This document shows positions 15,931 to 25,087 of a stretch of 64,000 nt of DNA, one piece after another (position 1 is the first letter of the stretch; every line of letters begins with the position of its first letter). The notes under the pieces were generated by a model that made no database searches, was not told the DNA's origin, and saw nothing but the letters and a program-made list of their open reading frames with translations. The position numbers and the translations under genes are program-made. This DNA is from Psychroflexus tropicus DSM 15496 (lineage in GTDB: Bacteria > Bacteroidota > Bacteroidia > Flavobacteriales > Flavobacteriaceae): positions 665,218-729,217 of the forward strand of contig NZ_KB905343.1 of assembly GCF_000378765.1 (NCBI RefSeq), in the 5' to 3' direction.

Positions 15931-18402
15931 TTATGCTTTAAATAGTTTTTTAAATTTTCTTTTGATACGTTTTCTCAACGATCGCTTTTTGTCCATCTGC
16001 AGATAACCATTTCCATATCTTCCGTAGCCATAGCCATACCCGTACCCATAACCGTAACCATAGCCGTATTTAGCTTTATGCTGAAAATAGTTAAGAATAA
16101 AGCTTATGTTCCTCACTTCTCCTTTTTCATACTTTTCATTAATAACACTAAGCATGGCTTTCTTTGTGTAATTTTGTCTAATAAGGTATAAAGAGGCATC
16201 GGCATATTTCCCTAAATTCAAAGCATCGGAAACCAAGCCTATAGGAGGAGTGTCCATGATGATACAATCATATTTTTCTTTTAAAGTCGTGAATAAAACA
16301 TCCATTTTATCAGACATTAAAAGTTCTGAGGGATTGGGAGGAACTGGTCCAGAAACAATAACATCTAAGTTTTCGTAGTTGGTTGTTTGAGTTATACCTT
16401 CTATGGTATCCTGTTCTATCAAGTAATTGACAATACCAATATCATTGGTAATTTCAAAATCCTCAAATATTTTAGGTTTTCTAAGATCCAAGCCAATCAA
16501 TAGAGTTTTCTTTCCGCTCATGGAGAATACAGAAGCCATATTGATGGCTGTAAAGGTCTTTCCTTCTCCACTTACAGATGAAGTAATCAGGATGGTCTTG
16601 TTTCCTTGAATGTGCTTTTGCTTAAAGATAAATTGCATACTGGTTCTAAGCCCTCTAAAACTTTCCGCAATGGCAGATCTTGGTTTTGAAAATACAGCCA
16701 GGTTATTGTTGTTTTTGCTTTTACCTACTACACCTAGAATTGGTATAGGTGACAACTTGTTGATATCTTTAGGATTGTTGATTTTGTTATCTAAAAATAC
16801 AAGTAAAAACACAAAAACTAAAGGTATAAAGCTTCCGATGAGTAAAGCCATCACATAATTAAGCTGAGTATTGGGACCGATTTTCCCTCCTCCGGTGTCC
16901 ATCGCTTTATCGATGATTTGAACATCACTTACATTGGCTGCTTTAATGAGACCAGCTTCGTTTCTTTTGCTTAGAAAAAGACTGTATGTTTCCTCACTGA
17001 TGGTATACCTACGCTCAATTTTTAGTAAATCCTGCTGCTCTTTAGGTAAAGTTCGAATTTGTTTTTCAAGTTCTGCTGTATTGGATCTTACTGTCTGTAT
17101 TTGCTCTTGTAAAATATCTTTAGAAGATTCAATATTTTCAAGTAGAACTGATTTAGTAGCATCAATTTGTCGGTCTATATCGTCAAATACAGGAGCATCA
17201 GTTTTTAAAGAATAAGCATACTTGCTTCTTTGCTCAGATAATTCTACAATTTTACCAACTGCAGAGCTAATACTAGGCTCGTCGATTCCAGCCACAGAGG
17301 GTGCAGGCACATCTGTATAATTTGATCGGTTTCTTAAGTATTTTTCTAATCTGTTGTAATAATCCAACTGTCGTTGGATTTCATTTTTTTCTAGGTCTAA
17401 ATTGGTTAATCGTTGTCTTATTTCACTGCTTTCAGCCGTGAGATCAATGATGTCATTACTGATCTTAAATTGATTGAGTTCTTGCTCAACAGATTTTAAT
17501 TCCTTTGACTTTTCCGTTAAGCTACTGTCAATAAACCGTATGGTTTTGGTCGCAAATAAATTTTTTCGATTTAACATATCCTCACTCAGTACCCTCACTG
17601 TGGTGTTGAGATAGTCTACAAGCTTTTCCTTATTGTGACCGTTGAGGGACAGTTTTAAGATAGAACTTCCTTTGTTTTCTGGAGATACGTTTAAATCTTG
17701 GTATTTCTTAACGGTTGAATAGTAATTATTGAATTGGAAATAATAAGTCTTACCTTCCTTTAAAGGAATTGTGTTTCTCAAAATCCTGCCTTTGAAGTAA
17801 GGTGAGTCCACATATTTTGAGGTCGAGAAAGTTTCACTGTAATTTTCTTTATCAGAAAATCGGGATTCCTGTTCTTTGGTTGAATAATTATAAAACCCCA
17901 AATTTCCCGGATCTTCATCTTCAAAAGAAAGCTCTAACTTGAAAGTATTTTCATCTAAAAAGGTGACAGATAATTTTCTACCTAAAAGTTGATAATTTAA
18001 GCTGTCTTCAACTACTACAAAAGGGACTCGCCCGTAGGCGTCCTCCTTTTGATATTTGCCTTCATCAAAATATTGGATGTAATAGCGTAGCCTGTTGACT
18101 ACCTTTTCATTATGAGTTCTGGTTTTAAGCGTGGTGACCGTTGTATTCACCTTGTCTGAAACTCCCCCCCAATTAAACGTCAGGCTGGTATTGGAAGTGA
18201 AAAATGGATTTTGATCATCTTTCACAGTAATTAAACTCTCTATTTGATATATGGGTTGTTTCCTAACATTGATAAAATAGGCAATACCGAGTCCGATGAG
18301 AATACTGATGACAAAGAGATACCAGTAACTAAAGATCTTTACGATAAATCCTTTAAAATCAAAGTATCCACTGGATTCGTTTATTTCAAAATCTTCATCC
18401 AT
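15931..18402 (-). CDS. Wzc-like polysaccharide co-polymerase and BY-type tyrosine kinase
   Basis: An 823-residue protein of the PCP-2a class. A Wzz domain begins after the N-terminal cytoplasmic tail, with membrane segments at about 28-49 and 530-550 around a long periplasmic coiled-coil region. The C-terminal kinase has Walker A SSVSGEGKTFTA, A' LLIGLDLRKP, and B CIIMDTPPIG. The tail is a tyrosine cluster of eight YG dipeptides then RYGNGY, before a basic end. Such clusters are autophosphorylated and control chain length and export. The start overlaps the Wza-like stop by 1 bp. It works with the Wza-like outer-membrane protein. Confidence 0.93.
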   Translation of the reverse strand: MDEDFEINESSGYFDFKGFIVKIFSYWYLFVISILIGLGIAYFINVRKQPIYQIESLITVKDDQNPFFTSNTSLTFNWGGVSDKVNTTVTTLKTRTHNEKVVNRLRYYIQYFDEGKYQKEDAYGRVPFVVVEDSLNYQLLGRKLSVTFLDENTFKLELSFEDEDPGNLGFYNYSTKEQESRFSDKENYSETFSTSKYVDSPYFKGRILRNTIPLKEGKTYYFQFNNYYSTVKKYQDLNVSPENKGSSILKLSLNGHNKEKLVDYLNTTVRVLSEDMLNRKNLFATKTIRFIDSSLTEKSKELKSVEQELNQFKISNDIIDLTAESSEIRQRLTNLDLEKNEIQRQLDYYNRLEKYLRNRSNYTDVPAPSVAGIDEPSISSAVGKIVELSEQRSKYAYSLKTDAPVFDDIDRQIDATKSVLLENIESSKDILQEQIQTVRSNTAELEKQIRTLPKEQQDLLKIERRYTISEETYSLFLSKRNEAGLIKAANVSDVQIIDKAMDTGGGKIGPNTQLNYVMALLIGSFIPLVFVFLLVFLDNKINNPKDINKLSPIPILGVVGKSKNNNNLAVFSKPRSAIAESFRGLRTSMQFIFKQKHIQGNKTILITSSVSGEGKTFTAINMASVFSMSGKKTLLIGLDLRKPKIFEDFEITNDIGIVNYLIEQDTIEGITQTTNYENLDVIVSGPVPPNPSELLMSDKMDVLFTTLKEKYDCIIMDTPPIGLVSDALNLGKYADASLYLIRQNYTKKAMLSVINEKYEKGEVRNISFILNYFQHKAKYGYGYGYGYGYGYGYGRYGNGYLQMDKKRSLRKRIKRKFKKLFKA
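16021..16068 (-). repeat. Hexamer repeat coding for the YG tail of the kinase
   Basis: Eight tandem codon pairs of the form TAY-GGN lie in frame near the 3' end of the Wzc-like gene. Codon wobble varies between units, so selection at protein level rather than recent slippage seems to keep it. Confidence 0.75.
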
Positions 18403-19190
18403 TAAAGTCTTATTAATAATATTGTAAGTCCTGTTAGTAACGAAAATACTGTGGCGATTGTTCCAAACCCAGTCTCACCGATACCAAATGATTTCTGTGG
18501 AAGTGGATCCACGATTATAAGATCATTGGGTTGTATGTAATAAAAAGGGGAATTTACCGCAGATATTTTAGTTAAATCTACTCTATGAATTCGCTGTCCC
18601 TCGGGATATTGACGAAGAATTTTGACATTTCTTCTGTCGCCATAGATTGTTATATCGCCTGCATTGGCTACGGCCTCCATAATCGAGACTTGTTCTTTAT
18701 AGATCACCTGGCTTCCTGTGCCTATTTCACCTAGGGTAGTGTATCGAAGTCCGGCGAGTTTCACGGTAATGAAAATGTTGGCTTCCGACTTAAAGTAATC
18801 TTCAAGAAGTTTTTGTTCTAATTTTAATCGTATTTCTTCGAGTGTAAGCCCAATGACCTTTATCTCACCGAGTGTAGGAATTCTTATTTTACCATGTCTA
18901 TTAACCAGGAAACCATCAAAATATGCCTTTTCTTCAGTGGTTGCATTGGAGTTTTCAGTGTCACCAATTGGGTTGAACATACTGGTCAATTCCTGATCGA
19001 GTGCTTTTACTCTTATGCTCAATAAATCGTTGATCTGCACCCGGTAAGCAGGTTGCATCTGCTGAATTGATATAAGACTATCGATTTTGTTTTGGTCATC
19101 TTCTGCCAAATAGGTCAGTCTTTTAGTGCTAATACAAGATGTTAAAGAGCTTAACACGATAAAAGCTAAAATGATAGATGTGAATTTCAT
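18402..19190 (-). CDS. Wza-like polysaccharide export lipoprotein
   Basis: A 262-residue protein with a lipoprotein signal ending LTSC (Cys19). The poly-export domain (about 55-150: YRVQINDLLSIRVKALDQEL, VNRHGKIRIPTLGEIKVIGL) is followed by one SLBB domain (about 155-235) and a hydrophobic C-terminal segment (about 240-260). It is shorter than E. coli Wza, as is usual in Bacteroidetes. It forms the outer-membrane exit for the polysaccharide made by this locus and is the first gene of the operon, with a promoter at 19210-19217. Confidence 0.92.
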   Translation of the reverse strand: MKFTSIILAFIVLSSLTSCISTKRLTYLAEDDQNKIDSLISIQQMQPAYRVQINDLLSIRVKALDQELTSMFNPIGDTENSNATTEEKAYFDGFLVNRHGKIRIPTLGEIKVIGLTLEEIRLKLEQKLLEDYFKSEANIFITVKLAGLRYTTLGEIGTGSQVIYKEQVSIMEAVANAGDITIYGDRRNVKILRQYPEGQRIHRVDLTKISAVNSPFYYIQPNDLIIVDPLPQKSFGIGETGFGTIATVFSLLTGLTILLIRL

Positions 19191-19209
19191 TCAATGGTTA
19201 ATTATAGGG

Positions 19210-19217
19210 CAAATATA
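19210..19217 (-). promoter_or_regulatory. Polysaccharide operon promoter -7 element
   Basis: TATATTTG on the minus strand, 19 bases before the ATG of the Wza-like gene. A TTTTTG lies 16 bases upstream and may be the -33 element, slightly closer than usual. Confidence 0.65.
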
Positions 19218-19368
19218 GTTTTTGATTTAGAAACAAAAACTGATAACTTACATTTTATGTACGATAACGTAACAAAGATAGTTCTAGTGCTCGATATATA
19301 AAAACGTTAAAATCTTCAAGGTGGTTTTTGGATTAACTTATCTTTCAATTTAATAAATACGAAAAACA

Positions 19369-20724
19369 ATGATTTTTGAAACCACCAATCCTTATACCAA
19401 TAAGACTATTAATACGTACGAGTCACTTTCACAAGAAGAGCTTAATCAAAAGCTAGAATTATCGTCTCAAATATATCAGGAATGGCAACATACTCCAATT
19501 GCTAAGCGTACCGAATTACTTGCCACTGTTGCCTCCTTATTACGCAGTGAGACTACTGATCTCGCTAAGACTATTAGCCTAGAAATGGGCAAGCCTATTA
19601 CAGAATCAAAATCAGAAATTGAAAAGTGTGCCTGGGTATGCGAGTATTATGCTGAACATGCTAAGGATTTTCTTAAAGATGAAGTCATTACAACGGATGC
19701 TTCAGAAAGCTTTGTGAGGCATAGTCCTATCGGAAGTGTTTTCGCAGTGATGCCCTGGAATTTTCCATTCTGGCAGGTGTTTAGATTTGCGGCTCCCACT
19801 TTGTCTGCAGGGAATACTGCACTTTTAAAGCATGCGCCAAACGTATTTGGTTGTGCTCAAAAAATAGAAGAACTGTTTTTGAGAGCAGGTTATCCAAAAG
19901 GAGCTTTTCAAAATTTAATTATACATCAGGACGATACTGAAAATGTGATCTCTCATGATGCAGTAAAAGCCATCACGCTTACAGGAAGTGAGTCTGCAGG
20001 TTCATCTGTAGCTCAGCTGGCAAGTAAGCACATCAAAAAAAGCGTTTTAGAACTCGGTGGAAATAACGCCTTTATCGTTTTGGAAGACGCCGATTTAGAA
20101 TTGGCTTTAGATACGGCAGTAAAAGCTAGAATGATGAACTCAGGACAAAGTTGTATTGCTGCAAAACGCTTCATTCTTGTGGAATCTATCTACGATAAAT
20201 TTGTGGAAGGTTTTATAAAACGAGTTAAAAAACTTAAAACAGGCGATCCTATGTTAGACAATACTGAGATTGGACCTCTAGCCAGAATTGATCTGGCAGA
20301 AAAGCTTCAGAATCAAGTAAATGAATCAATAAAAGCAGGAGCAAAGTTATTACTTGGAGGTCAACAAAACGACTGTTTTCACGAGCCAACGGTGCTGGGG
20401 AATGTGACTAAAGATATGCCAGCCTTTATCGAAGAAACGTTTGGACCTTTGGCAGCTATGATCAAAGTAAAATCTGCTGATGAGGCTTTTCGTTATGCTA
20501 ACGATTCAAGGTTTGGTTTAGGAGTGAGCCTTTTTACAAAAGATACTTCAAGAGCACATGCCTACATCAATAACGTAAGTGACGGAGCCTTTTTTGTTAA
20601 TGAATTGGTGAAGTCTGACCCCAGATTACCATTTGGTGGAACTAAAGCCTCTGGTTTTGGAAGAGAGCTTGCTAAAGATGGAATTTTAGAATTTGTGAAT
20701 CGAAAAACTGTTTACATCAAATAA
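19369..20724 (+). CDS. NAD(P)-dependent aldehyde dehydrogenase, succinate-semialdehyde type
   Basis: A 451-residue ALDH-superfamily enzyme. Catalytic residues are visible: Asn131 in MPWNFP, Glu228 in LELGG, Cys262 in [10 protein letters not shown], and the C-terminal [14 protein letters not shown]. The short length and [12 protein letters not shown]-like cofactor region resemble the GabD/Sad group that oxidises succinate semialdehyde to succinate. No gab genes adjoin it, so the substrate is a guess. It is transcribed divergently from the polysaccharide operon. Confidence 0.88.
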   Translation: MIFETTNPYTNKTINTYESLSQEELNQKLELSSQIYQEWQHTPIAKRTELLATVASLLRSETTDLAKTISLEMGKPITESKSEIEKCAWVCEYYAEHAKDFLKDEVITTDASESFVRHSPIGSVFAVMPWNFPFWQVFRFAAPTLSAGNTALLKHAPNVFGCAQKIEELFLRAGYPKGAFQNLIIHQDDTENVISHDAVKAITLTGSESAGSSVAQLASKHIKKSVLELGGNNAFIVLEDADLELALDTAVKARMMNSGQSCIAAKRFILVESIYDKFVEGFIKRVKKLKTGDPMLDNTEIGPLARIDLAEKLQNQVNESIKAGAKLLLGGQQNDCFHEPTVLGNVTKDMPAFIEETFGPLAAMIKVKSADEAFRYANDSRFGLGVSLFTKDTSRAHAYINNVSDGAFFVNELVKSDPRLPFGGTKASGFGRELAKDGILEFVNRKTVYIK

Positions 20725-20731
20725 CAATCTT

Positions 20732-21316
20732 ATGAACAAAACCTTTATTCTAGTTTTTATATCCCTCTTATTTGGAGTCAATACCTCCAGTAAGGCTCAA
20801 CAATTTGTTGAAAGTATGGATGGAACTCCGAATTTAGAAAGACATCAAATCACACTCAACTTAATTGGGTTTCGTTATGAACTTGGGCTCTTTAAGAATG
20901 TAAGCATCTCTTCAAGTTTAGCACCAGGACTTGCTACTTATGAAGAAGGCTATTCTTTTGGCCTGGCCTGGCATACCCGTTTAAGATATTACCACAACTT
21001 TAAAAAGCGTTATAATTTTGGAATGAAAGTCATTGGTAATTCTGCAAATTATATTGGACCAGCGAGGACTGTCTTTTGGGAGCCTTTACAGCTGGCTAAT
21101 AATCTGGATGATATCGGAGAATTTTCTTTGGCTTTTTATGGAGGTGTTTATGGATGGCAAAGAACCAATAAAAAAGGCTTCAATACCACTTTTGAAGTTG
21201 GTGTAGGTTATTACGATGGCTTAGCGGTTGAAAGTGGTTTTGGTCCTCTGCTTAATTTTACATTTGGCTGGGTTCCCACCAATAGAAGCTCCAAAAAAAC
21301 GATTAAAGTAAACTAA
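20732..21316 (+). CDS. Predicted secreted beta-barrel protein of unknown function
   Basis: A 194-residue protein with a signal peptide (about 1-22, ending SSKAQ). The rest alternates aromatic and small residues, as in outer-membrane beta-strands: HQITLNLIGFRYELGLF, SFGLAWHTRLRYYHNF, TTFEVGVGYYDGL, and a near-terminal LLNFTFGWV. I do not recognise a named family. It lies 7 bases after the aldehyde dehydrogenase gene and is probably co-transcribed, although a functional link is not obvious. Confidence 0.65.
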   Translation: MNKTFILVFISLLFGVNTSSKAQQFVESMDGTPNLERHQITLNLIGFRYELGLFKNVSISSSLAPGLATYEEGYSFGLAWHTRLRYYHNFKKRYNFGMKVIGNSANYIGPARTVFWEPLQLANNLDDIGEFSLAFYGGVYGWQRTNKKGFNTTFEVGVGYYDGLAVESGFGPLLNFTFGWVPTNRSSKKTIKVN

Positions 21317-21334
21317 ATTAAAAAAATTGAAGAT

Positions 21335-21365
21335 TTAACCTCAGACTAAAACAGCCTGAGGTTAA
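21335..21365. terminator. Terminator between convergent genes
   Basis: TTAACCTCAG, 11-base loop, CTGAGGTTAA. A perfect ten-pair stem between the beta-barrel gene and ybaB, usable from both sides, though T-runs are weak. Confidence 0.65.
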
Positions 21366-21371
21366 CAATTC

Positions 21372-21689
21372 CTAGCTGGTAAGTCCTGGTATATCTGGCA
21401 TACCCTTTTTGGCAACTGCAGAAACTTCTGCATCGTTCACTTCTCCAGCTTGCTTTATGGCTTTATTTAAAGTCAGTATAAGGTAATCCTCTAATTGTTC
21501 TTTATCTTCAAGTAATTCATCACTGATTTGAATGGACTTTAGTTCTCTATTTGCTGAAATTTTCACTTGCAATAATTCGTCATTGCTTTTTTCCATAAGC
21601 ATAACAGAGTCTAATCGCTTTTTGGTTTCTTCCACTTTTGTCTGGGTTTCTTTGATTTTATTCATCATACCCATCATATCTCCAAACAT
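21372..21689 (-). CDS. YbaB/EbfC family nucleoid-associated protein
   Basis: A 105-residue protein: [20 protein letters not shown] is the long N-terminal helix, followed by the core [20 protein letters not shown] and [17 protein letters not shown], and a C-terminal helix. The fold is that of the DNA-binding YbaB dimer. In other bacteria it often sits with dnaX and recR; here it is alone with its own promoter (21713-21720). Confidence 0.88.
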   Translation of the reverse strand: MFGDMMGMMNKIKETQTKVEETKKRLDSVMLMEKSNDELLQVKISANRELKSIQISDELLEDKEQLEDYLILTLNKAIKQAGEVNDAEVSAVAKKGMPDIPGLTS

Positions 21690-21712
21690 AATTTTTAAAT
21701 TTTAGTGAACTG

Positions 21713-21720
21713 CAAAATTA
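21713..21720 (-). promoter_or_regulatory. ybaB promoter -7 element
   Basis: TAATTTTG on the minus strand, 23 bases before the ATG, matches TAnnTTTG. Confidence 0.6.
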
Positions 21721-21773
21721 GTATATTGTAAGCCTAAAACCTTACACTATCCAATAATTTAAAAACTAGTCTT

Positions 21774-23909
21774 ATGAAACAATTAATTCCTGTTCTGGCT
21801 CTAAGCTTTATATTTGCAACCTCTTGCAAAAATGAAAATTCAAACATGACTAATACAGATATTAAATCACCAGTAGCTGAAAAGAAACCTAAAACACTTT
21901 CAATTCATGGTGATGACAGAATAGATAATTATTACTGGATGAACGATAGAGAAGACCAGAAGGTGATTGATTATCTCAATGCCGAAAATCAATACTACGA
22001 AGAATCAACGTCTCATACGAAAGCTTTTCAAAATGAGCTTTTTGAAGAGATGAAGTCCAGGATTAAAGAAGATGACTCATCAGTTCCCTATAAATTGAAT
22101 GGTTACTGGTATCAAGTCAAATATGAGACAGGAAAAGATTATCCGATTTATACGCGAAGAAAAGGCTCCATGGAAGCAGAAGAGGAAATCATGTTTGATT
22201 GTAACGAAATGGCCAAAGGGCATTCTTATTTCAATCTTGGAGGAGTGAGTGTAAGCCCAGATAACACGTATGCGTCGTTCGGTATTGATACTGTGAGTAG
22301 AAGAAAATACACCATTCAGATTAAAAATTTGAAGACTGGTGAGATTTTACCTGAAAAAATTGAAACCACTACTGGAGGGTCTACCTGGGCCAATGATAAT
22401 AAGACCTTATTTTATACGAGAAAAGATGAGCAGACGTTAAGGTCTAATCAAATTTTTAAACATACTTTAGGGAGTGATGTGGAGAGCGATGAGCTTGTTT
22501 TTGAAGAAACCGACGAAACTTTTAATGCTTATGTCTACAAAACTAAATCTAAAGACTATTTGATCATTGGTTCGTCTAGCACCATGTCTGATGAGTATCA
22601 GATTTTAGATGCCAACACTCCTGATGAAAATTTTCAGGTATTTTCTGAAAGAAGAAGAGGTCTAGAATACAGTATTGCACACTATAAAGATCATTTTTAT
22701 ATTTTGACTAATAAAGATGATGCTCAGAATTTCAAGTTGATGAAAACCTCTGTGAATTCTACCTCGGAAGATAATTGGAGTGAAGTGATTCCACATAGGA
22801 AGGATGTCCTAATAGAAGGAATAGACATCTTTAAAGACTTTTTGGTTACCAGTGAGCGTTATAATGGTTTAACCAGAATACATGTGAAAAGATGGGATGA
22901 TACCGAAGCTTACTACTTACCATTCACTAGTGAAACATATACAGCAAGAACATCGACCAACGTAGATTTTGATACCAACAAATTAAGATATACCTATAAC
23001 TCTTTAACCACACCATCGTCTGTGATTGAGTTTGACATGGTTGATAAATCTGAAAAAATATTAAAAGAACAAGAAGTTCAGGATCCTGATTTTGATAAGA
23101 ACAATTATATCTCAGAGAGAATATGGGCTACTGCTCAGGACGGTACTGAAGTCCCTGTGTCATTAGTTTATAAAAAAGGAATCAAACGAGACGGTAGCAA
23201 TCCTTTATTACAATACGGGTATGGGAGTTATGGAGCGACTATGGATCCTTATTTTTCTACTACACGCTTATCGCTTTTAGACCGAGGTTTTATCTATGCG
23301 ATTGCACATGTTCGAGGCGGGGAGTACTTGGGCAGAGAGTGGTACGAAAAAGGGAAATTACTTCATAAGAAAAATACGTTTACAGATTTTGTGGATATTT
23401 CAGAATATTTAATTGAGCAAAAATATACATCTCCAGAGCATTTATATGCCATGGGTGGAAGTGCAGGAGGCCTACTAATGGGCGCTGTTATCAATATGGC
23501 TCCAGAGCTTTATAATGGAGTGATTGCTGCTGTTCCTTTTGTGGATGTGGTTACTACGATGCTTGATGAATCTATACCATTAACGACAGGAGAGTATGAT
23601 GAATGGGGGAACCCAAATGATAAAGAATACTATGATTACATAAAATCATATTCACCATATGATAACGTAGAATCCAAAGCTTACCCTAATCTACTGGTAA
23701 CCACTGGTCTTTACGATTCTCAAGTTCAATATTGGGAACCTGCTAAATGGGTAGCCAAATTGAGAGATCTTAAAACCGATGACAATAAGCTATTTTTGGA
23801 GACTAATATGGATGCTGGTCACGGTGGAGCTTCTGGTAGATTTGAGGCATTAAAGGAGCTCGCTAAAGACTATGCTTTTATTTTGGATTTGGAGCAAATT
23901 TCAAAGTAA
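21774..23909 (+). CDS. S9 prolyl oligopeptidase / oligopeptidase B, lipoprotein
   Basis: A 711-residue serine peptidase with a lipoprotein signal ending ATSC (Cys18). The N-terminal beta-propeller covers about 60-440. The alpha/beta-hydrolase domain carries Ser563 in GGSAGG, Asp648 in TGLYDSQV and His683 in DAGHGG. The motifs VRGGEYLGREWYEKG and YDEWGNP are typical of oligopeptidase B/POP, which cut short peptides after basic or proline residues. The lipid anchor places it in the periplasm or outer membrane, suiting peptide scavenging. Confidence 0.93.
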   Translation: MKQLIPVLALSFIFATSCKNENSNMTNTDIKSPVAEKKPKTLSIHGDDRIDNYYWMNDREDQKVIDYLNAENQYYEESTSHTKAFQNELFEEMKSRIKEDDSSVPYKLNGYWYQVKYETGKDYPIYTRRKGSMEAEEEIMFDCNEMAKGHSYFNLGGVSVSPDNTYASFGIDTVSRRKYTIQIKNLKTGEILPEKIETTTGGSTWANDNKTLFYTRKDEQTLRSNQIFKHTLGSDVESDELVFEETDETFNAYVYKTKSKDYLIIGSSSTMSDEYQILDANTPDENFQVFSERRRGLEYSIAHYKDHFYILTNKDDAQNFKLMKTSVNSTSEDNWSEVIPHRKDVLIEGIDIFKDFLVTSERYNGLTRIHVKRWDDTEAYYLPFTSETYTARTSTNVDFDTNKLRYTYNSLTTPSSVIEFDMVDKSEKILKEQEVQDPDFDKNNYISERIWATAQDGTEVPVSLVYKKGIKRDGSNPLLQYGYGSYGATMDPYFSTTRLSLLDRGFIYAIAHVRGGEYLGREWYEKGKLLHKKNTFTDFVDISEYLIEQKYTSPEHLYAMGGSAGGLLMGAVINMAPELYNGVIAAVPFVDVVTTMLDESIPLTTGEYDEWGNPNDKEYYDYIKSYSPYDNVESKAYPNLLVTTGLYDSQVQYWEPAKWVAKLRDLKTDDNKLFLETNMDAGHGGASGRFEALKELAKDYAFILDLEQISK

Positions 23910-23924
23910 TCGGAAAAAAAATTG

Positions 23925-23932
23925 TAATTTAG
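23925..23932 (+). promoter_or_regulatory. Possible promoter of the PLP-enzyme pair
   Basis: TAATTTAG, one mismatch to TAnnTTTG, followed by CCCCC as at other start regions here. It lies 52 bases before the ATG at 23985. Confidence 0.35.
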
Positions 23933-23984
23933 CCCCCTGTTATTTATTTATTAGACATTACTTACGTGAAAAGACGTTGGCTTT

Positions 23985-25049
23985 ATGCATAAAAATTTGA
24001 ATGTTCACGATAGCTTGTTATCCTTAGTAGGCTGTACACCATTAATAAGATTAAAAAATATAACTCAACATTTTCAAGGCGATTTTTTTGCTAAGTACGA
24101 GGCTCAAAATCCAGGACTGTCTTCCAAAGACAGAATAGCTCATTATATCATTGAAAGAGCAGAAGAAAATGGTGACTTAAAACCTGGAGATACTATAATT
24201 GAAACCACTTCCGGAAATACAGGATTTAGTATTGCTATGGTTTCAGCGATAAAAGGGTATAAGTGTATTCTAGCTGTGAGTTCTAAGTCTTCAAAAGACA
24301 AGATTTCACTATTGAAAACTATGGGAGCTGAAGTTACAGTTTGTCCTGCTAACGTTGCCCCCGATGATCCCAGGTCTTACTATGAAGTCGCTAAACGTTT
24401 ACATAAAGAAACTCCGGGTTCAATTTATATCAATCAGTATTTCAATGAGTTAAACATCGATGCTCATTACCTCACTACAGGACCAGAAATTTGGAGTCAG
24501 ACTGAAGGTCAAATCACCCATTTGGTGGCTTGTAGCGGAACTGGAGGAACAATTTCTGGGACAGCCAGATATTTGAAAGAAAAAAATCCGAATATTCGTA
24601 TTTTGGGTATTGATGCTTTTGGATCTGTTCTTCAGAAATACCATGAAACTGGTAAACTCGATAAAAGTGAAATATACCCCTATAAAATTGAAGGCTTAGG
24701 AAAAAACCTGATTCCAACTGCAACAGATTTCAAAAGTATAGATAAGTTTACGAAAGTAAGCGATGAGGATAGTGCTTATATGGCTAGAACCATTGCCAAA
24801 GAAGAAGGCATGTTTGTAGGCTATACTAGTGGAGCTGTCATGCAAGGGGTTCATCAATTAGCTAATGAAGGCGAATTTGATTCAAACAGTAAAGTTGTTG
24901 CTATTTTTCCAGATCATGGATCAAGATACATGAGCAAAGTTTTCTCAGATTCATGGATGAAAGAGCAAGGATTTACTAACTATCCTGGCTTAAACGATGA
25001 ACAAAGTAAAAGCAATCTTAAAAAAGCCCATATCACTAATATCAATTAA
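23985..25049 (+). CDS. Cysteine synthase/CBS-family PLP enzyme, candidate cysteate synthase
   Basis: A 354-residue fold-type II PLP enzyme. The PLP lysine is Lys48 in NPGLSSKDR, the substrate loop is TTSGNTG near 75, and the phosphate-binding loop is SGTGGTISG near 184. The stretch [18 protein letters not shown] and [12 protein letters not shown] resembles the cystathionine beta-synthase/cysteine synthase branch. The next gene is an alpha-oxoamine synthase, the arrangement reported for capnine (sulfonolipid) synthesis, in which this enzyme makes cysteate from phosphoserine and sulfite. I therefore suggest cysteate synthase, but cysteine synthase or cystathionine beta-synthase remain possible. 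Confidence 0.8.
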   Translation: MHKNLNVHDSLLSLVGCTPLIRLKNITQHFQGDFFAKYEAQNPGLSSKDRIAHYIIERAEENGDLKPGDTIIETTSGNTGFSIAMVSAIKGYKCILAVSSKSSKDKISLLKTMGAEVTVCPANVAPDDPRSYYEVAKRLHKETPGSIYINQYFNELNIDAHYLTTGPEIWSQTEGQITHLVACSGTGGTISGTARYLKEKNPNIRILGIDAFGSVLQKYHETGKLDKSEIYPYKIEGLGKNLIPTATDFKSIDKFTKVSDEDSAYMARTIAKEEGMFVGYTSGAVMQGVHQLANEGEFDSNSKVVAIFPDHGSRYMSKVFSDSWMKEQGFTNYPGLNDEQSKSNLKKAHITNIN

Positions 25050-25087
25050 TTGATTCAGTTTAAGTTTGTACCACAAAATATATCAAC

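Noticed and set aside
16610-17215. Plus-strand frames inside the Wzc-like gene
   Set aside because: They are shadows of the kinase gene with no promoter or family match.
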